A DNA stretch of 62,960 bases from the NCBI GenBank assembly GCA_031629035.1, contig JAVLUG010000008.1, forward strand, positions 1-62,960, in the 5' to 3' direction. The stretch comes from MVYY01 sp012517575 (GTDB taxonomy: Bacteria > Bacteroidota > Bacteroidia > Bacteroidales > Paludibacteraceae). Position numbers and translations under genes: made by a program. The notes beneath the pieces are model-generated. The model ran no database searches, had not been told where the DNA came from, and was given only the letters and a program-made list of their open reading frames with translations. Of the stretch, positions 46,983-57,800 are shown in pieces; the first letter of the stretch is position 1; every line of letters begins with the position of its first letter.

Positions 46983-49292
46983 ATGAACAAGTATTTACAT
47001 CACGATCCATGGTGCATTATCGAAGAAGGTTTTCATCCGGAAAAACAATTGGCTTCGGAAAGTATTTTCAGCTTAAGCAATGGACACATCGGGCAACGGG
47101 CAAATTTTGAAGAGTATTATTCGGGCGAAACCATGCTGGGATCATACGTGGCCGGCATTTACTATCCAGAAAAAGCTGAACGGGGAAGCTGGAAAAACGG
47201 TTATTCCGAATTTAACGATAAAATTGTAAATGCGCCGAATTGGACAGTGATCAGTGTTCGCTTAAACGATGAGAGGCTGGATATTGGCGAATGGGATATT
47301 GCCAACTTCAAACGTGTGTTGAATATGCGTGAAGGTTATCTGGAAAGAACTTTTGAAGCAACCTCGTTCAAGGGGCACCGCATTCAGGTTTCGGTGAAGC
47401 GATTTTTGAGCATGGCAGAAAATGAAATAGGCGTTATCAGTTATACAGTAAAATCGTTGAATTATGATGGCCGAATTTCGTTTCTTCCATTAATTGATGG
47501 AGATGTACGAAACTATTATACCAATTATAACGAACCTTTCTGGAATGTTCTCCAAACGCGTACCGAACAGGATGTTTCTCATTTGTGGGCACAAACCCGT
47601 AAGCTAGATTTTCATGTGTGCTGTGCACTCACTTATGCTTTCTATAAAAACAAAGAATTGCTAAATGTCAATCCCATTAAAATTGAAAAAGAAAAAGTTG
47701 CGGGTTTCAGTGTTGGAACGGATATTAAAAAAGGAGAAACCGTAACGTTGAGAAAATATGTTTCGGTGATCAGTTCGCTGAATCATCCGCGTGAAGAACT
47801 AACAGAACGCGCCTGTTCACTTGCCCGACAGGCAAAAAACAAAGGCTGGGATCAGCTTTTTGATGAGCACAAGTCAGTATGGGAAGAGAAATGGAGACAA
47901 TCCGATGTAATTATTGATAATGACATAGCTGCACAGCAAGCCATACGGTTTAATATTTTTCAACTCAATCAAACCTACAGCGGAAATGATCCTCGTCTGA
48001 ATATCAGTCCGAAAGGTTTTACGGGCGAAAAATTCTCGGGTGCCACGCGTTGGGATACCGAAGCTGTCTGTGTTCCTTTTTATCTTTCCACATCACCGCA
48101 AAATGTGGCACGAAATCTTTTACTTTATCGTTTTCGACATTTACTAAAAGCCATCCAAAATGCCGAAAAACTTGGTTTTACAAATGGCGCAGCCCTGTTT
48201 CCCGCAGCAACTTTCAACGGCAGCGAAATTCTCAACGAATGGGAACTGTCTTTTGAAGAAGTTTATCGAAACGGTATTATTGCTTACGCTATTTATAATT
48301 ATGTGCGTTACACCAACGATATAGATTATCTGGTAAATTACGGATTAAAAGTACTGATTGCCATATCCCGTTTTTGGAGTCAGCGGGTAAATATTTCAGG
48401 ACAGAAAAAGAAATATGTCATTTTGGGCGTAACCGGGCCAAACATGTACGAAAATAATGTAAACAACAACTGGTTTACGAATTTCATTGCCGTGTGGTGT
48501 TTAAATTATACGATGGAATGTATTGAGACCATTCGAAAAACCAACTTCCGCGCTTTTGAAGATATGGCGCAAAGCATCGGTTTCTCCAATGAAGAAACTT
48601 TTTTGTGGAAAGATATTGTTGAAAACATGTATTTCCCTGAGGAAAAGGATTTGGATATTTTCCTGCAACAGGATGGCTTCATGGATAAAACCCTGACCAA
48701 AGCCGCTGAAATCCCGGAAAATCAGCGTCCCATTAATCAACATTGGACATGGGATCGTATTCTTCGTTCATCGCTTATCAAACAAGCCGATGTAGTGCTG
48801 GGACTCTATCTTTTTGAAAATTTTTTCGATGCGGAAACAATAAGGAAAAATTTCGATTTTTATGAACCTCTCACTGTTCACGAATCTTCGTTGTCGCCTT
48901 GTATCCATTCAATTGTAGCATGTAAAATCGGAAAAATTGAAAAAGGCTATGAACTGTATCTGCGAACAGCTCGTCTCGATTTGGACGACTACAATAATGA
49001 AGTTGCTGAAGGTCTGCATATTACAAGTATGGCCGGCACATGGCTTTCTATTGTTCAAGGTTTTGGTGGAATGCGCGTGAAAGAAGGTTGTCTGCATTTT
49101 TATCCGCAAATTCCAAAACAGTGGCAATCGTTTGCTTTCAATGTAATTTTCAGAGGTATACATTTGAATGTGCGCATTGAAAAATCTAAAGTTATTATTC
49201 AACATATCAAAGGAGAAGCCATCAACCTGATGATTTACGACAAAACTTTTATGCTTTTGCCCGAAAGTATGATTGAAACACCCCTTGAATAA
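46983..49292 (+). CDS. GH65 glycoside phosphorylase (maltose phosphorylase type)
   Basis: Protein of 769 aa with no signal peptide, so cytoplasmic. GH65 enzymes split maltose (or trehalose or kojibiose) with phosphate, giving beta-glucose 1-phosphate and glucose. It has FSGATRWDTEAVCVPFY (351-367) and the segment around FNGSEILNEWELSFEE (411-426), in which E419 is where the general acid of the family lies. The context with two starch-acting GH13 enzymes favours maltose as substrate. ATG 46983 is preferred over an upstream in-frame start (46935). It is the first gene of a four-gene run with gaps of 49, 15 and 6 bases. No beta-phosphoglucomutase is seen. Confidence 0.88.
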   Translation: MNKYLHHDPWCIIEEGFHPEKQLASESIFSLSNGHIGQRANFEEYYSGETMLGSYVAGIYYPEKAERGSWKNGYSEFNDKIVNAPNWTVISVRLNDERLDIGEWDIANFKRVLNMREGYLERTFEATSFKGHRIQVSVKRFLSMAENEIGVISYTVKSLNYDGRISFLPLIDGDVRNYYTNYNEPFWNVLQTRTEQDVSHLWAQTRKLDFHVCCALTYAFYKNKELLNVNPIKIEKEKVAGFSVGTDIKKGETVTLRKYVSVISSLNHPREELTERACSLARQAKNKGWDQLFDEHKSVWEEKWRQSDVIIDNDIAAQQAIRFNIFQLNQTYSGNDPRLNISPKGFTGEKFSGATRWDTEAVCVPFYLSTSPQNVARNLLLYRFRHLLKAIQNAEKLGFTNGAALFPAATFNGSEILNEWELSFEEVYRNGIIAYAIYNYVRYTNDIDYLVNYGLKVLIAISRFWSQRVNISGQKKKYVILGVTGPNMYENNVNNNWFTNFIAVWCLNYTMECIETIRKTNFRAFEDMAQSIGFSNEETFLWKDIVENMYFPEEKDLDIFLQQDGFMDKTLTKAAEIPENQRPINQHWTWDRILRSSLIKQADVVLGLYLFENFFDAETIRKNFDFYEPLTVHESSLSPCIHSIVACKIGKIEKGYELYLRTARLDLDDYNNEVAEGLHITSMAGTWLSIVQGFGGMRVKEGCLHFYPQIPKQWQSFAFNVIFRGIHLNVRIEKSKVIIQHIKGEAINLMIYDKTFMLLPESMIETPLE

Positions 49293-49341
49293 CAAACATT
49301 CAAGTCATTTTTTTTGAAAAAAATCTAATCCGTTCCGCCAC

Positions 49342-51186
49342 ATGAAAAAATTTCTTTTCCTGCTTTGTTTCCTTTTGGCCTGTTTCTCATCAAGGTCAGC
49401 CGATAAAAAATGGGTCGACCACCTTGAACCGACTTTTTGGTGGACAGACATGAAACAGACACAACTGCAACTTATGTTTCATGGACAGAATATTGCACAG
49501 TGCAATTTTTCGATTCAGGACAACGAAATAACCATCATCCGGAAAGAATTGACGGATAACCCAAATTATGTTTTTCTTTATATCGACCTGCAAAAGGTTG
49601 ATGCGCCGAAAAAATTTCAAATTGTCCTGAAAAAAGAGAAAAAAATTCAACGATACCGGTACGAACTGAAAGAGCGAAAAGCAAATTCTTTTTTGCGGGA
49701 AAGTTTTACGTCGGCAGATGCTGTTTATCTGCTGATGCCCGACAGATTTTGCAATGGGAATGCAGCAAACGATTCAGTAAAAGGATATTTTCAGGGTGCA
49801 CATCGTGAACTACCGCATGCACGCCATGGTGGCGACATTGAAGGAATTATTTCCAAAATTCCTTATCTGGCCGATTTGGGAATTACGGCCTTGTGGACTA
49901 CGCCGTTGTTTGAGGACAACGATACGCGATATTCCTATCATCATTATGCTTGTACCGATTATTACAAAATCGATCCGCGCCTGGGAAACAATACCGATTA
50001 TTCGCGACTGTCCGATACCTGTCATGCTTACGGCTTAAAATTACTGATCGATGTGGTTCCCAATCATTGCGGATGGAAACACTGGTGGATGAATGACATT
50101 CCCGATAAAAACTGGTTCAATACATGGAAAGATTATACCTCTTCCAATTACCGCATTACAGCATGGACTGATCCTCACGCTTCGGAAGCCGACCGCGAAA
50201 AACTGATAAAAGGTTGGTTTGCGCCCAACATGCCTGATTTAAATCTTAATTTTCCGCTTCTTTTCGATTATTTGCGACAAGCTTACATTTTCTGGATAGA
50301 ATATGCCGGAATCGACGGAATGCGTATAGATACTTATCCATACAACGATATAAAGGCTGCGTCCCGATTTATTCAATCAATTCTTAATGAATATCCAAAT
50401 ATGAATGTGGTGGGCGAATGTTGGGTAAAAACGCCTTCGGAAACGGCTTATTATCAGACAGGAAAAAGGAATGCGGATGGTTTTGATTCTCATTTGTCCA
50501 GCGTGATGGATTTTTGTCTGAAAGATGTGTTTTCTACGGCTTTTAATGAAAAAGAAGGCTGGGAAAATGGGATGATACGTTTTTACAGTCATTTTGCACA
50601 GGATTTTGTTTATCCGAATTCGGACTTAATTATGACTTTTTTGGACAATCACGATATTGACCGCTTTCAAACCGCCGTGAAAAACGATATTGCCAAATAC
50701 AAAATGGCATTGGCCATGCTGCTGACGGTGCGCGGATATCCGCAAATTTATTATGGTACGGAAATTATGATGCCCGGCATTCCGGGTAGTTACGAAGGTC
50801 ATCGGTTCGATTTCCCGGGCGGTTGGACTTCCGACCAACGCAATGCTTTTACTGCAAACGGCAGAACGACAGAAGAAAACGAAATTTTCAACTATTTGCG
50901 TGATTTGTTGCATTATCGAAAAAATAATAAGGTGCTTCAAACCGGAAAAATGAAACAGTTTATTCCCGAAAATGGAATTTATGTCTATTTCCGTTACAAT
51001 GAAGAAAAAACGGTTATGATTGTTGCCAACAATAATGAAAATCCAACAGAATTGGATTTGCAAAGATTTAACGAAATCCTGAAGCAACATGAGCGAGCTA
51101 AAGAAATTTTCAGCGGAAATTATTTCAACCTGAAAAACACTTTTTCCTTACCGGCAAAAAGTGTGATGATTTACGAACTTCAATAA
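49342..51186 (+). CDS. GH13 neopullulanase / cyclomaltodextrinase (SusA-like)
   Basis: Protein of 614 aa with a signal peptide (1-19), probably periplasmic. An N-terminal immunoglobulin-like domain (20-110) is followed by a TIM barrel with the GH13 triad D330 (GMRIDTYPY), E359 (VVGECWV) and D438 (FLDNHDID). The C-terminal beta domain is 540-614. It breaks maltodextrins imported through the outer membrane to maltose and glucose, as SusA does in the starch-utilisation system. It feeds the GH65 enzyme encoded 49 bases upstream. Confidence 0.9.
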   Translation: MKKFLFLLCFLLACFSSRSADKKWVDHLEPTFWWTDMKQTQLQLMFHGQNIAQCNFSIQDNEITIIRKELTDNPNYVFLYIDLQKVDAPKKFQIVLKKEKKIQRYRYELKERKANSFLRESFTSADAVYLLMPDRFCNGNAANDSVKGYFQGAHRELPHARHGGDIEGIISKIPYLADLGITALWTTPLFEDNDTRYSYHHYACTDYYKIDPRLGNNTDYSRLSDTCHAYGLKLLIDVVPNHCGWKHWWMNDIPDKNWFNTWKDYTSSNYRITAWTDPHASEADREKLIKGWFAPNMPDLNLNFPLLFDYLRQAYIFWIEYAGIDGMRIDTYPYNDIKAASRFIQSILNEYPNMNVVGECWVKTPSETAYYQTGKRNADGFDSHLSSVMDFCLKDVFSTAFNEKEGWENGMIRFYSHFAQDFVYPNSDLIMTFLDNHDIDRFQTAVKNDIAKYKMALAMLLTVRGYPQIYYGTEIMMPGIPGSYEGHRFDFPGGWTSDQRNAFTANGRTTEENEIFNYLRDLLHYRKNNKVLQTGKMKQFIPENGIYVYFRYNEEKTVMIVANNNENPTELDLQRFNEILKQHERAKEIFSGNYFNLKNTFSLPAKSVMIYELQ

Positions 51187-51201
51187 ACCTTTTACCAAGT
51201 T

Positions 51202-53574
51202 ATGAAGAACAAAATTCTATTTTTCTTTTTGTGCACAGGCCTGCTTGTTTCGTGCCAGCCGTCTTTGCATTATTCTCCCGACGATGAAAACAACCTCAAC
51301 TTAAATTCGCTTGTAACATTGGAAATTGGAGAAGACACCATTCATTTACAGGATTTTATATTGAATCCCGCTAAAATTGATTCCGTTACTTCTTCTTCCT
51401 CATGGTTACAATGCAAATTATCCAACGATAAAAAGTTACTGTTTGTCGACGTTGTGCCGGAAATGGAAAATTTTGTCGATATTAGAATTTGGTTGAACGG
51501 AACACCTTTTTCCGTACCCTGCCGCAAAACCGATAAGACAGATTTTGTCTTCACCTATCAACCACATGGAAAAACATATCACAAAGTTCAAATTGCCGGA
51601 CAAATGAACGATTGGGTTCCCAATTTTACACCCGACTTGCAACTCAATGACAGCGGTTTTTATCAGACAACATTACATTTAAGTCCGGGAACTTATCTAT
51701 ATCAAATGGTGTTGGATGGGGAATGGAATTACGATGTCAACAATCCGCTTAAAATTGATAACGGAAGAGGAAAATTCAACTCCATACTCAAAGTTGAAGG
51801 TCAGCAGTCGCTTTTTCCCGAAATTTATACCGATCAGTATTCCGATTCAAAAATTACCCTTTTATCGGCAAATAAGGTAAATAATATTTTTATTTACTGG
51901 CAGAATTATCGTTTGCCCGACATATTCGTAAAAAAACAGGAAAGCCGAATTATTTTCGATATTCCCGCCGAAGCACATTCACTTGAACGTTCGTTTATTC
52001 GCGTTTGGGTATCCAACGATTTTGGCGTCAGCAACGATGTTCTTATTCCGCTTCACAAGGGAAAAGTGTTGACTGAAGCAAAAGAAATTACCCGTTTGGA
52101 TAGGGAATCCCAAATTATTTATTTTCTGATGGTCGATCGTTTTAAAAATGGCAACAAAAACAATGATCATCCGCTTCATCGATCTGATGTACATCCGAAA
52201 GTGGATTTCTGGGGTGGCGATTTGGCCGGAATCCGACAAAAAATTGATGACCGTTATTTTGCAAATTTGGGAGTGAATACCTTGTGGATTTCTCCTGTCA
52301 ATCAAAATCCGACAACTCCGTATGGATTTTATGCTCCTGTTCCTACCAAATTTTCAGGGTATCACGGTTATTGGCCTGTTTCTTCTTCCAAAGTCGATTT
52401 TCGGTTTGGTTCGAATAACGAACTGAAAAATCTTGTAGCCCACGCACATTCGAACAATATCAATATTTTACTGGATTATGTCGCCCATCATGTACATGAA
52501 GAACATCCGCTTTACAAAGAACATCCTGAATTTTTCACGTCGTTGTATCTTCCGGACGGAACACTGAATACCGAAAGATGGGATGACCAGCGATTGACTA
52601 CATGGTTTGATACTTTTATGCCGACTTTGAACACCACCGATCCAAAAGTCATTGATTTAATGACCGATTCAGCCCTGTTTTGGTTGAAAGAATTTCAACT
52701 CGACGGTTTTCGACACGATGCTTGCAAGCATATTTCCAACGATTTTTGGAGAGAACTCACCTTAAAGATTAAACATCAAAATCATGGAAAAAACTTATAT
52801 CAAATCGGAGAAACCTATGGAAGTCCACAACTGATTGGCAGTTTTCTAAGCACCGGCATGTTGGATGGACAATTCGATTTTAATGTATTTGATGAAGCTT
52901 CCGTAGCATTTGCCGGTATTGGCGGTAACTCGTTAAATCGAGTAAACGATGTGCTGCAAAACAGTTTTAAGGTGTATGGACATCACAACTTAATGGGCTA
53001 CATTTCGGGAAATCACGATCGACCCCGATTTATGGCTTATGCTTCGGGTGATTTGAAATATGGTGAAGATACAAAGCTTGCCGGATGGAAAAGGGAAATA
53101 GGAATTTCCGATTCAACCGCTTTCGATAAAATGTTTTTGTTTCATACTTTTAACCTAACCATTCCAGGTATCCCCGTTATTTATTACGGCGACGAAATAG
53201 GCATGACAGGCGCAAATGACCCTGATTGCAGGAGAATGATGCATTTTGACCACTGGAACCATCGAGAACAAAATTTATGGAAAAAAGTTTCTACTTTGAC
53301 TCATTTGAGACTTCAACATCCGGTACTGATTTATGGCGATTTTGTTTCGCTTCAAGCTAATGACGACAGTTGGGTATATGCCCGAAAATATTTCGATAAA
53401 GTTGCAATAATATTTATCAATAATGCGCCCAAATCCCAACATTTTGAAATTAATCTTCCGGATATACTGAAAAACACAATTTATCAGCCTGTTTTTCAGT
53501 ATCCTTTCTCAGAAGAAAACAGTACCATCAACATAGATTTACCGGCTTATAGCGCCGAAATATTACTTAATTAA
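51202..53574 (+). CDS. GH13 alpha-amylase-family lipoprotein
   Basis: Protein of 790 aa. The lipobox is L15-V-S-C18, so it is a lipoprotein, probably outer-membrane or surface exposed. Residues 120-200 resemble a CBM48/glycogen-binding domain (QIAGQMNDWVPNFTPDL). The catalytic barrel has the triad D506 (GFRHDACKH), E537 (IGETYG) and D606 (SGNHDRP). It could cut starch or glycogen outside the cell. It lies 15 bases after the SusA-like gene. No SusC/SusD pair is in the window. Confidence 0.87.
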   Translation: MKNKILFFFLCTGLLVSCQPSLHYSPDDENNLNLNSLVTLEIGEDTIHLQDFILNPAKIDSVTSSSSWLQCKLSNDKKLLFVDVVPEMENFVDIRIWLNGTPFSVPCRKTDKTDFVFTYQPHGKTYHKVQIAGQMNDWVPNFTPDLQLNDSGFYQTTLHLSPGTYLYQMVLDGEWNYDVNNPLKIDNGRGKFNSILKVEGQQSLFPEIYTDQYSDSKITLLSANKVNNIFIYWQNYRLPDIFVKKQESRIIFDIPAEAHSLERSFIRVWVSNDFGVSNDVLIPLHKGKVLTEAKEITRLDRESQIIYFLMVDRFKNGNKNNDHPLHRSDVHPKVDFWGGDLAGIRQKIDDRYFANLGVNTLWISPVNQNPTTPYGFYAPVPTKFSGYHGYWPVSSSKVDFRFGSNNELKNLVAHAHSNNINILLDYVAHHVHEEHPLYKEHPEFFTSLYLPDGTLNTERWDDQRLTTWFDTFMPTLNTTDPKVIDLMTDSALFWLKEFQLDGFRHDACKHISNDFWRELTLKIKHQNHGKNLYQIGETYGSPQLIGSFLSTGMLDGQFDFNVFDEASVAFAGIGGNSLNRVNDVLQNSFKVYGHHNLMGYISGNHDRPRFMAYASGDLKYGEDTKLAGWKREIGISDSTAFDKMFLFHTFNLTIPGIPVIYYGDEIGMTGANDPDCRRMMHFDHWNHREQNLWKKVSTLTHLRLQHPVLIYGDFVSLQANDDSWVYARKYFDKVAIIFINNAPKSQHFEINLPDILKNTIYQPVFQYPFSEENSTINIDLPAYSAEILLN

Positions 53575-53580
53575 TAAAAC

Positions 53581-54081
53581 ATGATACAAATTCCAAGTTC
53601 AGAATTGAAGCAAGCCATGAACAAAGCCGACAAAGAATTTCTTCGGTCAATTGCCGAAACCTATCTGACGGCTATTGGCGGTAATTTGAATACTTCCAAC
53701 ATGCAATTACTCAACGGCTGGCAACATGTTTTGCTTTCGTGGTACTTTTTTTCGACCGAAATGGATGAGGGCGGATTTGTTCAACTGATACAAAACGGTT
53801 ACGGAGGTTATATTTTTGACAATCCTTTTGCCAAAGCATTACGATTAATGGGTGCTCGCGATTTGTCCAAACTGCTTTACAAGGCAAAAAAAATTTACGA
53901 CGAAAACAAAACCATATTGGAAAGAGATACTTCCGAAGAGGAATTTAATGCAATGTATGTAGATTTTGAGCAATTTGACGAACTGGAGGAAGAATATTTC
54001 GACATGGAAGAAGAACAACTGGAAATAATTTCAGCGTATGTAAAAGAACATCTTTCCGATTTTGTTGATATTGGAAATTGA
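53581..54081 (+). CDS. DMP19-family (DUF4375) acidic protein
   Basis: Protein of 166 aa of the DMP19/DUF4375 family, with the family motif EGGFVQLIQNGYGG at about 62-75. The C-terminal 55 residues are strongly acidic (runs of D and E). The Neisseria DMP19 is a DNA mimic that binds a repressor and keeps it off DNA; whether this protein does the same is inference. It starts only 6 bases after the amylase stop, so it is part of the maltodextrin operon and probably translationally coupled. Confidence 0.75.
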   Translation: MIQIPSSELKQAMNKADKEFLRSIAETYLTAIGGNLNTSNMQLLNGWQHVLLSWYFFSTEMDEGGFVQLIQNGYGGYIFDNPFAKALRLMGARDLSKLLYKAKKIYDENKTILERDTSEEEFNAMYVDFEQFDELEEEYFDMEEEQLEIISAYVKEHLSDFVDIGN

Positions 54082-54499
54082 AAAATGCTCATTTTGCTGA
54101 TTTTTCTCCTGCAGGGTATGGTACAACTTATCCCAATGACGGTTTATTTTTTGTAATTACACATCTTTATCAAAATAGGATTGTAGATAATCAATTGTAG
54201 TAGCCTTGATTATTGGTAAGCTCAAGACGTTATCTTCTGCCATATCAAACCAAACATAAGCAAAGATATCGATTTTTCGTTTGCATCACCAAAAGGGTAA
54301 TGCAAACGAAAAATTATAAATATCTCATTATATGATTTTTATAAAAAACATTTTAAATTGTGTTGAAGTCAGGAGAAAGCAAGTATAATTTTTTTATTCC
54401 TTTCGACCCAGATTCAGCATTAGAAAAAACATAGTTAAAACTAATTGTAAGTCAGTCTATAAAGTTCAGAATTTAGCCTAATTGTTTATAATGAATAAG
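54082..54499. other. Intergenic sequence with a strong hairpin
   Basis: No gene seen. ATTTTTCGTTTGCAT at 54272-54286 pairs perfectly with 54300-54314 (15 bp), plus an inner ACC/GGT, loop AAAAG. It is not followed by a long T-run, so it is only a weak terminator candidate on the plus strand. Confidence 0.5.
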
Positions 54500-54760
54500 T
54501 TAACGTGAGTTCGATAGATGAAAATGAATATTATACAAACAATTATAAATAAGGTAATAAGGTTGATGAAGAGTAAGTATGAACATGTTACGAAGGTTAG
54601 TTGTTTCAAATAAAGTCTTTATATTCAGAAAACGAACTCCGTTATTTTAATAAAACCTTAGTAACGTTAATCAACAACAAGAATAAACCTTATTATCTTA
54701 TTAATTATCAACTTTCTATATAATTAAAACAGGTAAATCGTTACGCCGAACTCACGTTAA
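54500..54760. mobile_element. MITE-like non-autonomous element
   Basis: A 261-bp segment bounded by perfect 14-bp inverted repeats, TTAACGTGAGTTCG at 54500-54513 and its complement at 54747-54760. It has nested inner inverted repeats: 54551-54567 against 54686-54702 (16 of 17 match), and 54587-54598 against AACCTTAGTAAC near 54655-54666 (11 of 12). It encodes nothing. No clear target-site duplication was found. This is the structure of a miniature inverted-repeat transposable element; the parent transposon is not in the window. Confidence 0.6.
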
Positions 54761-54838
54761 TGTACATAGTTCTTTGAGTTGCAGAAATGATATTTAATAT
54801 GTTTGAATGCATAATCTGGGTTCAAAGTGAACATATTT

Positions 54839-57800
54839 TTATAATTTTATACTGTAGGTAAAATGAGTTTCATCTGTCCAAATCAAATATTCCGGCAGAG
54901 GTTTGGGTCCACAACTTGCCGATCCTACGCCGAGCGTTTTCGTTGAAAGCGTGAAAACTGTTGAATTGCTTTTCGGAAGATCTATTTTATATTCTACGGG
55001 AAACATTTCTTCATCCGTATAAGGTATCGCCGATATTTGCATCAAATGGTCGTCGGCATTGAATTGAATGGATGGAAGGTTGCCGCCCGACAATTCAGCC
55101 CAGCGAACATCTTCGTGATTTCCGTATTCCATCGGCTTTTCGTACTCATATTGATTATGTACGGCCAAATCATACAGTCCAACAAAAGCACCCGTTTTTC
55201 GGTCGGAATAATTCTCCTGAGGACCACGTCCAAAATAGGTTACACGATCCAATTGTTTATCCAAACGATATCGAATTCCGATGCGGCCGAGATTGATTCT
55301 CGGACCGGCAAAAGTAACATCGTTTTCCACTTTCACCGAACCGTCGCCTTTTATCAGATAAGTAGCCGTGTGATAAGCTTCGAAGCCTTCTTTACCTTCG
55401 GCTTTAATTTTCGAAACAACCTTTACGGAAGATTTATCCACTTTCGTAACTTTGAAATCTACAGGGCTGTATGTTAAACTATTCAACCCATACTTCGACC
55501 AATTGTCGTATGTCCACATGTCGTCGTTGCGGTGTGCTGCCCGCCACAAAACAAGTTTTGGCGATTCGCCCTCAACCAGCAAATTCTTTTCGGCTTTATT
55601 TAGTTGAGTCATAAATCCTGTTTTTTGGTCGAAGACTAATGAAAATCCGTTGCCTGAAATTTTTACCAAATTGCCGTCTTTTTTAATTTTGACGGGAACT
55701 GCAGATTTCGAACCGTTCATAGCCGGTGTGTTAATTGGCAACTTAAATTGTTCTGCAGCGACTTCAAATCCACGATTAGCCCACAATGTGTTTCCCTTTT
55801 GAGTATAAGACACATTCAAAAAATATTCTGCTCCCGCTTTAGGATTTTCCACTTTGACCGGCAAGTTCACAATCGATTCATTGAATGCTTCGATATGTGG
55901 CACATCAAATTTGCCTTCGGCAATTTTCACGCCGTTTTCCGTCACATTCCATTCACCGGCAAATCCATCGAGCGAAATAAATTGATATTTGTTTTTGATG
56001 CGTATAGTCCCTTTCGACGGATCTATCAATTCGGTTTTAATCCATTGATAGGCTTTTTTCATTTCGGGATAATGAGGCTTCACTTTCGTACCGCTGATAG
56101 AGCGATCGTAGGAAACCACACCCTTGTGAATAAAATAATGATCGTTGGGAAATTCCCCGAAACCACCGCCATAAGCCAGAATCGGATGATTGGGATCGCG
56201 TTTGTTCCACAAGGCCTGATCCTGATATTCCCAAATCGCACCACCAACGATGTTCGGATTATTGTCGAACATTTCGGAATATTCGGTCAGTGATCCCATC
56301 GAATTAAACATTGCATGGGCGTATTCGCATATATAAAAAGGTTTGGTCAATTCTTTGTTCTGAGCAATGGCTGCAAACTGTTCGGGCGTTCCATACATTT
56401 TGCCGTCGAAATCCGAAGGATTGTTTTTGCCAATACCGAATCGCTCGTAATGTAAAAAACGTGTGAGGTCGATCTTCTTAACCGTATTCATGGCTTCCAC
56501 GAAATTTGTACCAACCCCTCCGCATTCGTTGCCCAGCGACCAAATAATGACCGAAGGATGATTCTTGAAATTTTCCACATTGGCCACATTTCGGCTGATA
56601 ATAGCTTCCTTCATCAATGGCTCTTCATCAAATCGTCTATCGTAACCATGACATTCGCAATTAGCTTCGGCTACCAACCAAATGCCCCATTCGTCACACA
56701 ATTCGTACCAGCGAGGATCGTCGGAATAATGGCTGGTGCGGACATGATTGCAATTGCCTTGCTTGATTACCTGCAAATCGCGTATCATTTGTTCTTCGGT
56801 AATGGCATGACCGACATCCGACCAGTGTTCGTGTCTGTTGACGCCTTTCAATTTTATGGGAACGCCATTGACGGTAAAAATACGACCTTTGATTTCTATT
56901 TTTCTGAATCCGACTTTCGAAGATATGATTTCACCCTCCGAGCCGCTCAAAACCAACGTATATAAGTTGGGTGTTTCTGCAGTCCATTTTTGGGGATTTG
57001 ACACGGGGAACTGAATGGTGAGTTGTTCTTCTTCTTTTGGCGATAAAGCTTTTCCCTGAGCGGTCGATTTTGCGATCTCTTTGCCGTTTCGGTCATAAAG
57101 GGTTGCCGTAAACAATTGAGCCTTGCCGGGTTTATCGCCATAATTTTTCACTTTCGCCTGAATTTCCACCTGAGCATCCTTATATTGATTGTCGAGATCG
57201 GTTTTAACAAAAAAGTCGCGAATATGCGTTTGCGGAGCACTCCACAGCGTAACATTCCGAAATATTCCGTGCAGCCGCCACATATCCTGATCTTCAAGCC
57301 ATGTTCCGCTGCTATATTGATAGACTTCTACGGCCAATACATTCTTTCCGGGCTTGACATATTTCGTCAGATCAAACTCTGCCGCATTGCGGCTGTTTGT
57401 GCTATACCCGACTTTTTCGCCGTTTACCCAAATAAAAAATGCACAATCCACTCCGTCAAAGGTGATAAACACTCTTCTTCCGGCCCAATCTGCAGGCAAC
57501 TCGAAATCTCTGCGGTAGCTTCCCACAGGATTCCGTTCTTTGTAAGCCGTATATTTGGGATCGGGTTCACTCATCACTCTCGGAAAATCTTTCTTGATCG
57601 TATAGCCCAAGTTTCGGTAGAAAGGCGTTCCGTAGCCCTGCACTTCCCAATTGGAAGGTACGGGAATTTCTTTCCATGAAGAGACATCATAATCGGTCTT
57701 GTAGAAATCGACAGGACGCTGTTCGGGGCTTGGAACCCAATTAAACTTCCACATTCCGTTCAAATTGCGAGCAAAAGAAGAAGCTCTGCGGTTAGCAACT

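Noticed and set aside
46663..46986. 107-residue plus-strand frame before the GH65 gene
   Set aside because: Isoleucine/leucine-rich composition typical of AT-rich non-coding DNA, and it overlaps the GH65 start.
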